Below are positions 1-6,092 of a stretch of 24,467 nucleotides of DNA, piece after piece. Source of the DNA: DASXHZ01 sp036488085 (GTDB lineage Bacteria; Acidobacteriota; Thermoanaerobaculia; Gp7-AA8); contig DASXHZ010000002.1 of NCBI GenBank assembly GCA_036488085.1, positions 1 through 24,467 of the forward strand, written 5' to 3'. A program made the position numbers and the translations under genes. Under the pieces are notes generated by a model. The model was not told the origin of the DNA. It made no database searches and saw only the letters and a program-made list of their open reading frames with translations. Every line of letters begins with the position of its first letter. Positions within the stretch are counted from its first letter, which is position 1.

Positions 1-6
1 CTCACA

Positions 7-615
7 GTGACACCCCCGACCCCCAATCCCCCGGAACCTCCGACGTTGACGCGGTATCAGCAGATCGCCACCGAGCTATTCGGCGACCTGCAGACCATCC
101 GCGGCAAGCTCCCGGAGCTGGAGGCCCCCCATCCCGAGACGAAGACGTTCGTGGACGCCATGCGCAGGATTCCGCGCTCGTTCGTCGACACGATGGTGGG
201 TCAGGTCCAGCAGGTCCCCGAGTACCAGTCGGCCAACCGGCTCGACGTCCAGAATGCCCTGAGCTCACTGCAGCTCGTTGACGGGCTCCGGCCCTTCATC
301 GACGCGCTCCGTACGCTGTTGACCGTCGTCGAGAACACCGTCGACGTCAACTACGCGCGCGTCGCGAACTCGGCGCTGGAGCTGTACCAGATCGCCAAAG
401 GGCTTGCCCGCGGTCTCAACTCGCCGCACATCGCGACGTCAGTGGAGATCCTGAGCGAAGCACTCGGGCGAAAGGGTATCGGAGCGCATACGCCGAAGCC
501 GCAGCCGAACACGGGCTCGATTCCCCCATCGTTTCCCGCTCCCGCTCATATGACGACCATGCTGGTCGATGACGGCATCGTCATCACCGGAAAGGTCTCG
601 AAGATGGAGCACTAA
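7..615 (+). CDS. Hypothetical helical protein, first gene of the M4-protease cluster
   Basis: I do not recognise a family for this 202-residue protein. It starts with GTG only six bases into the window, so an upstream start cannot be excluded. There is no signal peptide or clear membrane segment. The first ~15 residues are rich in Pro and Thr. Residues ~16-155 look amphipathic and helical, with segments such as VDGLRPFIDALRTLLTVV. The tail from ~160 is rich in Pro and ends in a short hydrophobic stretch (MLVDDGIVITGKV). It lies 96 bp upstream of the metalloprotease on the same strand, and codon use matches the high-GC host. As the first member of a four-gene run it could be a substrate, chaperone or partner of the protease, but nothing in the sequence proves this. 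Confidence 0.7.
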   Translation: MTPPTPNPPEPPTLTRYQQIATELFGDLQTIRGKLPELEAPHPETKTFVDAMRRIPRSFVDTMVGQVQQVPEYQSANRLDVQNALSSLQLVDGLRPFIDALRTLLTVVENTVDVNYARVANSALELYQIAKGLARGLNSPHIATSVEILSEALGRKGIGAHTPKPQPNTGSIPPSFPAPAHMTTMLVDDGIVITGKVSKMEH

Positions 616-711
616 CCCCGAAGTGAAGTGAGTGGCCGGGCCGCGTTTGGAGACGCGGCTCGGCCCAACACAGCCCCTGGTCAACCCGACAGTTGAAGAA
701 AGGAAAGTGTC

Positions 712-1848
712 ATGCGAAATCTACATCAGCTTCGCTATTGCGGCGCAATCCCGCCGCACATCCTGACCCGCATCGCATCACGGAGCGGCCCCGAGACCAG
801 CAGCCGCGCCCTGGCGACCCTCGAGCAAATGCGCGAGATCATCGCCGCGCGCGGCTTGCTCCCGGAAGCCGCCGAGGTGGCCAAGAAGGGCCCTACGAAA
901 AACCGGCGCGTCTACGACGCCAAGCATCGCCGGCAGACGCCCGGTCACCTCGTGATGATGGAGCACTGGCCGCGCATCGCCGACGTCGAGGTGAATGAGT
1001 CGTTCGACGGCGCCGGCACGACGTACGACTTCTGGTTCCTGACCTTCGGCCGCAGTTCGGTCGACGGCAAGGGCAAGCGTCTCGACAGCACGGTGCACTA
1101 CGGCACCCGCTTCGACAACGCGATGTGGGACGGCCGCCAGATGATCTACGGCGACGGCGACGGGAAGATCTTCAAGCGCTTCACGGCGTCGCTCGACGTG
1201 ATCGGCCACGAGATCACGCACGGGCACACGCAGTACCTGTGCAATCTCGGGTACAGCGGCCAGACCGGCGCGATCAACGAGCACATCTCCGACGCGTTCG
1301 GCTCCATGGTCAAGCAGTGGGCGCAAAACCAGACCGCCAATCAGGCGGACTGGCTGATCGGCGCCGAGCTGTTCGGCCCGGGAGTCGCGGCGCGCGGGAT
1401 CCGCTCGCTCGCCGCCCCCGGCACCGCGTATGACGATCCGGTCCTCGGGAAAGACCCGCAGCCGGCGCACATGCGCGACTACGTCGTCACGCAGGACGAC
1501 AACGGCGGGGTCCACATCAATTCCGGTATCCCGAACCACGCGTTCTACATCCTCTGCACGACCCTCGGCGGGTACTCGTGGGAGAAGGCCGGACGCATCT
1601 GGTTCACCACGGTCGCGGAGCGTCTCTCCTCCGACGCCGACTTCAACGACTTCGCCCGCGCAACGGTCGCAGTCGCGGGAGAGCTGTACGGCGAAGGCGG
1701 CAACGTTCAACTGACCGTCGCACAAGCATGGGCCTTGGTCGGTATCGGCGTGCCGCTCAGCGGCAAGCCGGTCCCGGCCAGCAATCCCCCCCACCCGACG
1801 CTCCGCCCGAGTGCGCATGCGGCCCAGCCGCTTCCGCTCGCGGCATGA
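712..1848 (+). CDS. Protealysin-like M4 (thermolysin family) zinc metalloprotease
   Basis: This 378-residue protein carries the full M4 active site. HEITH (His166, Glu167, His170) supplies two zinc ligands and the catalytic Glu. NEHISDAFG supplies the third ligand, Glu190, and Asp194. The GGVHINSG motif contains His268, equivalent to the transition-state His of thermolysin. There is no Sec signal and only a short N-terminal prosegment with CGAIPPHIL, matching the PPL-type propeptide of protealysin-like M4 enzymes rather than the long thermolysin propeptide. The C-terminus ends in a Pro/Ala-rich tail. The start is supported by a GAAAGGA ribosome site just upstream. Known protealysins act inside cells or leave by non-Sec routes, and are often paired with the inhibitor emfourin; no emfourin-like gene is evident here. 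The small downstream genes probably share its transcript. Confidence 0.93.
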   Translation: MRNLHQLRYCGAIPPHILTRIASRSGPETSSRALATLEQMREIIAARGLLPEAAEVAKKGPTKNRRVYDAKHRRQTPGHLVMMEHWPRIADVEVNESFDGAGTTYDFWFLTFGRSSVDGKGKRLDSTVHYGTRFDNAMWDGRQMIYGDGDGKIFKRFTASLDVIGHEITHGHTQYLCNLGYSGQTGAINEHISDAFGSMVKQWAQNQTANQADWLIGAELFGPGVAARGIRSLAAPGTAYDDPVLGKDPQPAHMRDYVVTQDDNGGVHINSGIPNHAFYILCTTLGGYSWEKAGRIWFTTVAERLSSDADFNDFARATVAVAGELYGEGGNVQLTVAQAWALVGIGVPLSGKPVPASNPPHPTLRPSAHAAQPLPLAA

Positions 1849-1875
1849 GCAACGACAAGAGAAAGGAACACCGAC

Positions 1876-2223
1876 ATGTTCTTCATGACCTACAGAATGA
1901 TCCATCGCAGCATCGCTGCGCTCCGGATCGAAGAAGTCACTTTCCATTCAGTCCAGGCGGAGACGTACACCTCCCTGGTCGATCGCGTTCTCAGGATCTA
2001 CAAGGCGCTGATGCCGTTCCTGACCGCGCTCGCCGGCATCCCGCTGATCCCGCCGACGTGGCGCGCCGCTCTGATCGCGTTCATGCAGGCGCTCGACCTG
2101 CTGACCGCCGCGTCGTCGTCAGACGCGCCGGTTCCGGCAACGCCGATCACGGCATCCGCCGCCGCCGACACGACGCTGTCGACGACCACCGACCCGTCGT
2201 TCAAGGCAGGAAAGGACCTCTGA
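1876..2223 (+). CDS. Hypothetical 115-aa protein in the M4-protease operon
   Basis: Unrecognised. The protein starts 27 bp after the protease stop with a GAAAGGAA ribosome site, similar to the site before the protease. Residues ~35-75 are hydrophobic and helix-prone (LMPFLTALAGIPLIPP followed by AALIAFMQALDLL), which could form a hairpin on or in a membrane or an amphipathic bundle. The last ~35 residues are a low-complexity Ala/Thr/Ser/Pro tail. Its stop codon overlaps the next start by one base (TGATG), which implies translational coupling. It lacks the features expected of emfourin, the usual protealysin inhibitor, but an inhibitor or substrate role is still possible from its position. Confidence 0.6.
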   Translation: MFFMTYRMIHRSIAALRIEEVTFHSVQAETYTSLVDRVLRIYKALMPFLTALAGIPLIPPTWRAALIAFMQALDLLTAASSSDAPVPATPITASAAADTTLSTTTDPSFKAGKDL

Positions 2224-2357
2224 TGCGCTCGAACTGGATGGAATACACGATCCGACGCAACGCCCACATGAAGCGCTTCAAGCCGAGGGTGTCGCCGCCG
2301 CGACATCCAGCGGCGCCGGTCTTCGGACGCAATCGAAGCGGAGAGCGCAACAGGTAA
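2223..2357 (+). CDS. Small basic protein (44 aa), last gene of the M4-protease operon
   Basis: This short ORF starts in the TGATG overlap with the preceding gene and has AAAGGA about ten bases upstream. It encodes 44 residues rich in Arg, Pro and Asn (MRSNWMEYTIRRNAHMKRFK at the start), strongly basic and without hydrophobic segments. A hairpin terminator begins about 20 bp after its stop, so it fits as the last gene of the cluster. The coupling and ribosome site argue for real translation. I know no family for it. A peptide substrate, regulator or nucleic-acid-binding peptide would each be consistent. Confidence 0.45.
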   Translation: MRSNWMEYTIRRNAHMKRFKPRVSPPRHPAAPVFGRNRSGERNR

Positions 2358-2377
2358 CCCCAACCCCCGGTGCAGTT

Positions 2378-2405
2378 CGTGAGGCCCGCGCAAGCGGGCC
2401 TCACG
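2378..2405 (+). terminator. Hairpin terminator after the M4-protease cluster
   Basis: A perfect 12-bp stem (CGTGAGGCCCGC and its complement) closes on a GCAA tetraloop of the stable GNRA class. It is followed by GTTTGGGG, so the U-tract is poor. It lies ~20 bp after the 44-aa gene and just before the base composition shifts, so it probably ends the operon transcript. Confidence 0.7.
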
Positions 2406-2740
2406 GTTTGGGGGCCGACATGGGCAACACAGTCCCTCTACCCTCGCATTTTCGGATGTAGAACTGGCCGGGATGTGACGGCCAAGATTGCAACAGCGTC
2501 GACGCCGTTACGCCGGCGATACATAGCAGCACTACTGCCGGACCGGAGCCGACCGGCCGGCTTCACGCCAAAGTTAGCCCGTGACGCACTCGCGACCGAG
2601 ACGGTATGATGTGGGCGTCGATGTCAACGAAACGCAAGAGATCAAGACCTCATGTTCCGTGGCAAACTACTGATCCTCCTGTAGTTACACTAACGCAGTC
2701 TTTTGCAACAGCATATGCGGAGCCTTCGCAGCTCCGAGGG
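2406..2740. other. Non-coding gap or 5' flank of the AT-richer exonuclease unit
   Basis: I see no convincing gene, tRNA or repeat here. An in-frame extension of the exonuclease reaches an ATG at 2606, but its first ~45 residues look unlike the conserved domain and have no good ribosome site. The compositional change from the GC-rich operon to the AT-richer unit falls in this stretch, so a promoter and the left edge of an acquired segment probably lie here. I could not identify a direct repeat or attachment site. Confidence 0.4.
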
Positions 2741-3319
2741 ATGACCGACGCTTATTTTTCCGCCGATGTCGAAACAGACGGGCCGATTCCCGGGCCTTTC
2801 TCGATGCTGTCGTTTGCTCTCGTATACGTCGGGACTTTTGACGGCCACACGTTTGAGGCTGATCAATCTCTACATCGAAGCTTTTATGCCGAGTTGAAAC
2901 CCATTTCCTCGGGGTATGAACAGGAAGCTCTTGATGTTAATGGCATTGATCGCCAACGCCTACAGCAAGAAGGCGAAGTCGCGAACGACGCGATGACACG
3001 GGCTGCAGCATGGGTACAGCGATTGTCGGACGGCAGGAGACCAATACTCGTTGCTTATCCTCTAAGCTTTGACTGGACTTTCCTCTACTGGTACTTCATC
3101 GCATTTTCCGCGCTTGGTTCGCCATTTAATCACTCAGGCTGCTTCGATCTAAAAACCGCGTTTGCGGCTAAGGCGGGCGTGCCCGTTTCATGGGCCGGGC
3201 GTGATCGCCTATTACAGTATATTCAACCCGAGCGAGAGCATACGCATCACGCGCTCGACGACGCTCGGCAACAGGCCGAGCTGTTCATTGACCTGTTCAA
3301 ATGGCGCGTTCATGAGTGA
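2741..3319 (+). CDS. DEDDh-family 3'-5' exonuclease
   Basis: This ~192-residue protein has the DnaQ/RNase T-type fold motifs. Exo I is FSADVETDG (Asp9, Glu11), Exo II is YPLSFDWTF (Asp111), and Exo III is HHALDDA (His169, Asp174), giving all four metal ligands and the DEDDh histidine. It should remove nucleotides from 3' ends of single-stranded DNA or RNA; the substrate cannot be told from sequence. I chose the ATG at 2741 because the domain starts there (MTDAYFSADVETDG). The frame stays open to an ATG at 2606, and neither start has an ideal ribosome site. It overlaps the next gene by 8 bp. Its composition is clearly more AT-rich than the neighbours, suggesting acquisition. Confidence 0.85.
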   Translation: MTDAYFSADVETDGPIPGPFSMLSFALVYVGTFDGHTFEADQSLHRSFYAELKPISSGYEQEALDVNGIDRQRLQQEGEVANDAMTRAAAWVQRLSDGRRPILVAYPLSFDWTFLYWYFIAFSALGSPFNHSGCFDLKTAFAAKAGVPVSWAGRDRLLQYIQPEREHTHHALDDARQQAELFIDLFKWRVHE

Positions 3320-4286
3320 TGTCGGCAGCGTTTTGGGTGAGCGTCGAACGCTTACCAACGAACGCGTTCAGCACCTGCGGAAACGTTTGGAAAGTCCGGA
3401 TGTCGAGGCTTCGCTCGGAGAACACTCATGCATCTACGCTACCGGATCGGTGGGCAGAGGAGAAAGTTCCAGCCACAGCGACTTGGATCTTTTCATCGTG
3501 TCACAAGTCGGCACCGCTCAGCCGGATGCTGTTGCGAATTCAAAGTGCGTCGTCGATCGACTCGCGGAAGTGGCAAAAGAATTGGGATACCCCCCTTTCT
3601 CGAAAGAAGGCGAATACCTCAAGGCCCACCCACTCAATGACCTAATTGGCCACCTTGGCACGCGTGAAGATGACCATACCAACGTTTTCACTGCGCGAAT
3701 GCTCCTATTGCTGGAAAGCCGCGCCGTGATCCATGAACCGATTTATAACCGCGCTATCGAAGCGGTTGTGAAAACTTATTGGCGCGACTATGCCGGTAAC
3801 GAGAAGAACTTTATACCGGTTTTTCTCACAAACGACATCACCAGGTATTGGAAGGTGCTTTGCCTGAGTTACGAAGCACATGGTGACGATTCGCCAGAAG
3901 AGCGACGCCTTCGTAATTACAAGCTGAAGCATAGCCGCCTTCTGACGTGTTACTCGGCGATTCTGTACCTTGCATGGGTACTCCGCGCACGCGAGACAGT
4001 GACGCCCGAGGATGCAACTGCAATGACGGGCCTGAGTCCTACTGAACGACTTGAGTTCATAGGAAGGGACCCAGTCTTCGTGCCTCAAGCACGCCGGCTT
4101 CTTGAGATGTACGCCAAGTTTCTGGAGACCGTGGACGCGCCGAAAGCGGACTTGCTGATCCGTTTCGCAGATTCTACGTACCACGCGACACGTCGCACGG
4201 AAGCACGCGCGTTTGGAGGCGCTGTATTTCAGCTTCTAATCCAGCTTGCCGAACCGACGGAGTTGCTCCGTTTTCTTCTCGTCTGA
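3312..4286 (+). CDS. Pol-beta superfamily nucleotidyltransferase with C-terminal helical domain
   Basis: This 324-residue protein has the nucleotidyltransferase signature GSVGRGESSSHSDLDLF at residues 45-61: Gly45-Ser46, then the metal ligands Asp57 and Asp59. The GSxxRGE...SDxDL form resembles minimal (MNT) nucleotidyltransferases and the GlnD/DUF294-type group. After ~150 residues comes a helical region containing NDITRYWKVL and RNYKLKHSRLL, a pattern I associate with stand-alone nucleotidyltransferases of this size. The substrate is unknown; a nucleotide transferred to protein or RNA, or oligonucleotide synthesis, is possible. It starts inside the exonuclease gene without its own ribosome site, so translation is coupled. 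One line of the gene (3781-3840) counts 28/60 G+C, against 42/60 in a line of pcrA. Confidence 0.82.
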   Translation: MSDVGSVLGERRTLTNERVQHLRKRLESPDVEASLGEHSCIYATGSVGRGESSSHSDLDLFIVSQVGTAQPDAVANSKCVVDRLAEVAKELGYPPFSKEGEYLKAHPLNDLIGHLGTREDDHTNVFTARMLLLLESRAVIHEPIYNRAIEAVVKTYWRDYAGNEKNFIPVFLTNDITRYWKVLCLSYEAHGDDSPEERRLRNYKLKHSRLLTCYSAILYLAWVLRARETVTPEDATAMTGLSPTERLEFIGRDPVFVPQARRLLEMYAKFLETVDAPKADLLIRFADSTYHATRRTEARAFGGAVFQLLIQLAEPTELLRFLLV

Positions 4287-4388
4287 TTATTATCGGCCCT
4301 GCTTTGTGCAGAAGAAGACTTCTCCCGGAAGATGCCGATCGCGGCGGTTCGGGCGGTCCCACTGCCCCCACCGACGCATCCGGCCGCT

Positions 4389-4952
4389 CTAGCGTCTCTC
4401 CAGGAACCCTCTCCCCTCGAGTATCGCCGGGATCGCCTTTTCGATTCGCGCGGCGCGCGTCGCCGACTGCTTGGCCGCGGCGAAGTGATAGAGGTAACTC
4501 CGCTGCCGCCCCGGCGTCAGCGCCTCGAATGCGCGCTTGAAGCGTGGATCCCTTCGGAACCGCTCCGTCAGTTCCGGCGGGACCGGAAAATCTGAGGTCT
4601 TCTTTCGCTCCATTCGCAGCCCGGCCTTCTCGACCGCGATCGCCTCGCGCACGTAGGCCTTAATGGTGGCCGCCTTAGCCGCGATGTCCTTCACGCCGGT
4701 GAACTTCATCACTCGGCCGGCCTGCACCTGACCGAGTTGCACCAGCATCTTCTTCGGGTCCTTCAGAAGGGCGCCCTGAAAGAAGCCGAGCGCGAAGTAG
4801 TCTTTGAAGCCCTGCAGAATGACGATGTTCTTTCCATCCACCGTGTAGGTGGGCTTCCCCCACTTGCACTCTTCCTTCATCTTCAAGCCGGCGAGCACCC
4901 GCCGCATCTCCGCGATTTCCGCCTCCCACCGCTCTCGATACGCCATCTGCAT
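4389..4952 (-). CDS. DUF1801/YdeI-like protein
   Basis: This 187-residue protein has the DUF1801-type (YdeI/CyaY-like fold) core: EECKWGKPTYTVDGKNIVIL followed by FKDYFALGFFQGALLKDPKK. It ends in a helical segment with ERFRRDPRFKRAFEALTPGR and YLYHFAAAKQSATRAARIEK, the usual YdeI/OmpD-associated tail. Its biochemical role is unknown; the family is often annotated as iron-chaperone-like without proof. The frame is open upstream to 5177, but that extension is antisense to the next gene. I chose the ATG at 4952 because GGAGG lies 11 bases upstream. It is convergent with the nucleotidyltransferase gene and divergent from the gene at 5005. Confidence 0.82.
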   Translation of the reverse strand: MQMAYRERWEAEIAEMRRVLAGLKMKEECKWGKPTYTVDGKNIVILQGFKDYFALGFFQGALLKDPKKMLVQLGQVQAGRVMKFTGVKDIAAKAATIKAYVREAIAVEKAGLRMERKKTSDFPVPPELTERFRRDPRFKRAFEALTPGRQRSYLYHFAAAKQSATRAARIEKAIPAILEGRGFLERR

Positions 4953-5004
4953 GCTGGCACCATCCTCCACGATATTTGGCACGATCAAACCATGAGAATG
5001 AGCT

Positions 5005-5745
5005 GTGCCCGGGCAGTTCAGAGTCGTCGGTCTACTTCGAATGGCCGGTCGGGGTCTCGTCGCATACGGCGACGTGGTCTCAGGGACGGTGGCAATTCGG
5101 GAGACCTTGGCCATCCCGCTGAACAGCAGTATCTCGATATCACCGGAAATCAGGTCCGTCGAGACAGTCGACGGCACTCCGACCGGTTCTCACGTCGCGC
5201 TGTTGATCAGTTCGAGCGATGAGATCGACGTGGCGCTTCTCGAGGCCCTGGACTTCGCTGACGAAGTGCTGGAGGTCGTACCGCCGGAAGCCGATCCCGG
5301 GACGGCGACATTCGACGAAGCAGTTGCAAAACTGCGCGACCTCCTCGTCACGATCGGCTGGCCGACTACCGTGACGTGGGTCGCCAACGCGGACGTCATC
5401 GCGTTTCCGAAGCGGACATACCTGTTCCGGCCCCGAGCCGGACAACCCTCCATCGAATCCGCTCGTCAGACGTTCGAGGCTGCGCTGCGCGACTTCATCG
5501 CTGTTCGCATCGCTGCGATCGGCCATCGGAAAGGCGTCACCTTCGCCACGGTCTGGCCAATCAAGGAGTTGGGACAGGGTGAAGATATGTTCGCTGAACG
5601 GCGAGTCAAGGTCACCGCGGCGAGCGTTCCACCGCTCGTGATCACCGTTCGGTTCCGCTGGCGTTGGTCGCTCCTGAGATGGGCGTACGAGGCTTGGAGA
5701 GGCACCACGCCGGCAGGATTGCCGGCGCCACACAGAGGCAGCTAA
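5005..5745 (+). CDS. Hypothetical protein with an EF-Tu domain-II-like N-terminal barrel
   Basis: The first ~65 residues resemble the beta-barrel domain II of translational GTPases: GRGLVAYGDVVSGTVAIRET, then SISPEIRSVETVDG and GSHVALLI. No GTPase domain with P-loop or NKxD is present, so it is not a translation factor. The rest (residues ~70-246) matches no family I know. It has an acidic helical stretch (FDEAVAKLRDLLVTIGWP), a mixed alpha/beta region and a basic aromatic stretch (RFRWRWSLLRWAYEAWRG) near the C-terminus that could touch a membrane or RNA. Translation starts with GTG, 52 bp from the divergent DUF1801 gene. Function is unknown. Confidence 0.62.
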   Translation: MPGQFRVVGLLRMAGRGLVAYGDVVSGTVAIRETLAIPLNSSISISPEIRSVETVDGTPTGSHVALLISSSDEIDVALLEALDFADEVLEVVPPEADPGTATFDEAVAKLRDLLVTIGWPTTVTWVANADVIAFPKRTYLFRPRAGQPSIESARQTFEAALRDFIAVRIAAIGHRKGVTFATVWPIKELGQGEDMFAERRVKVTAASVPPLVITVRFRWRWSLLRWAYEAWRGTTPAGLPAPHRGS

Positions 5746-5755
5746 ACCCCCGCGG

Positions 5756-6028
5756 TCAGCCGGCTTTTCGCGACTCGTCCGCCACTCTTTCCTGCAACCA
5801 TAGATTGAGCAGCGTCTCGGTCGAGATACCGTGGATGGAAGCAACCGCGCGTAGCTTGGTGGCCAATTCCCGATCGACAGGAAAATAGAGCGAGGATGAC
5901 TGTATGTCTAATTCGAATTCGACAGGATGCGTTTGATCCCAATGGTCGGCGAGGCTGTGCGTGTCCCAGTATTCGCTGAGCTCTTCGTATGAGCGGCTGC
6001 CGGAGAGTGATGATCTATTTTCGGCCAT
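5756..6028 (-). CDS. BrnA/CopG-type ribbon-helix-helix antitoxin
   Basis: This 90-residue protein has the N-terminal toxin-binding signature of the CopG/BrnA antitoxin family (YEELSEYWDTHSLADHWD). A ribbon-helix-helix DNA-binding end follows (SSLYFPVDRELATKLRAVAS, then HGISTETLLNLWL). Such proteins bind a BrnT-like ribonuclease toxin encoded just upstream and repress their own promoter. Here the upstream neighbour is only a short toxin stub before the pcrA stop, so the antitoxin appears orphaned. The start ATG overlaps the stub stop by a few bases, the usual toxin-antitoxin arrangement. It may now be expressed by read-through from pcrA. Confidence 0.85.
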   Translation of the reverse strand: MAENRSSLSGSRSYEELSEYWDTHSLADHWDQTHPVEFELDIQSSSLYFPVDRELATKLRAVASIHGISTETLLNLWLQERVADESRKAG

Positions 6029-6092
6029 AGCGTTTCTTTTCAGCGTCGTCCATGCTTCGTGCGGAGATGATCAACGCGCGCCCGTCCAGCAT
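6015..6092 (-). pseudogene. 3' remnant of a BrnT-like toxin gene
   Basis: On the minus strand, the frame ending in TAG at 6015-6017 reads GRALIISARSMDDAEKKRY followed by GRK. That fits the C-terminal end of BrnT-type toxins (ISAR followed by a charged helix with ExxxY). The frame overlaps the antitoxin start, exactly where the toxin gene should end. Upstream of about 6092 the frame enters the pcrA 3' end and similarity stops, so roughly the first three quarters of the toxin are missing. The assignment rests on a short motif plus position; the 25-codon frame from the ATG at 6092 could still be translated by chance. Confidence 0.6.

Noticed and set aside
778..1947. Long minus-strand frame (389 codons) opposite the metalloprotease
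   Set aside because: It is the antisense of a gene with a complete M4 active site; its product is low-complexity and rich in Arg, Asp and Val, as expected of a shadow frame.
1876..2223. Emfourin-type inhibitor of the M4 protease
   Set aside because: Position and size fit, but the hydrophobic middle and Ala/Thr tail do not resemble the emfourin pattern I know.
3312..4286. CD-NTase of a CBASS defence system
   Set aside because: The GSxxRGE...SDLDL motif fits minimal or GlnD-like nucleotidyltransferases better, and no CBASS effector such as a phospholipase or TM protein is adjacent.
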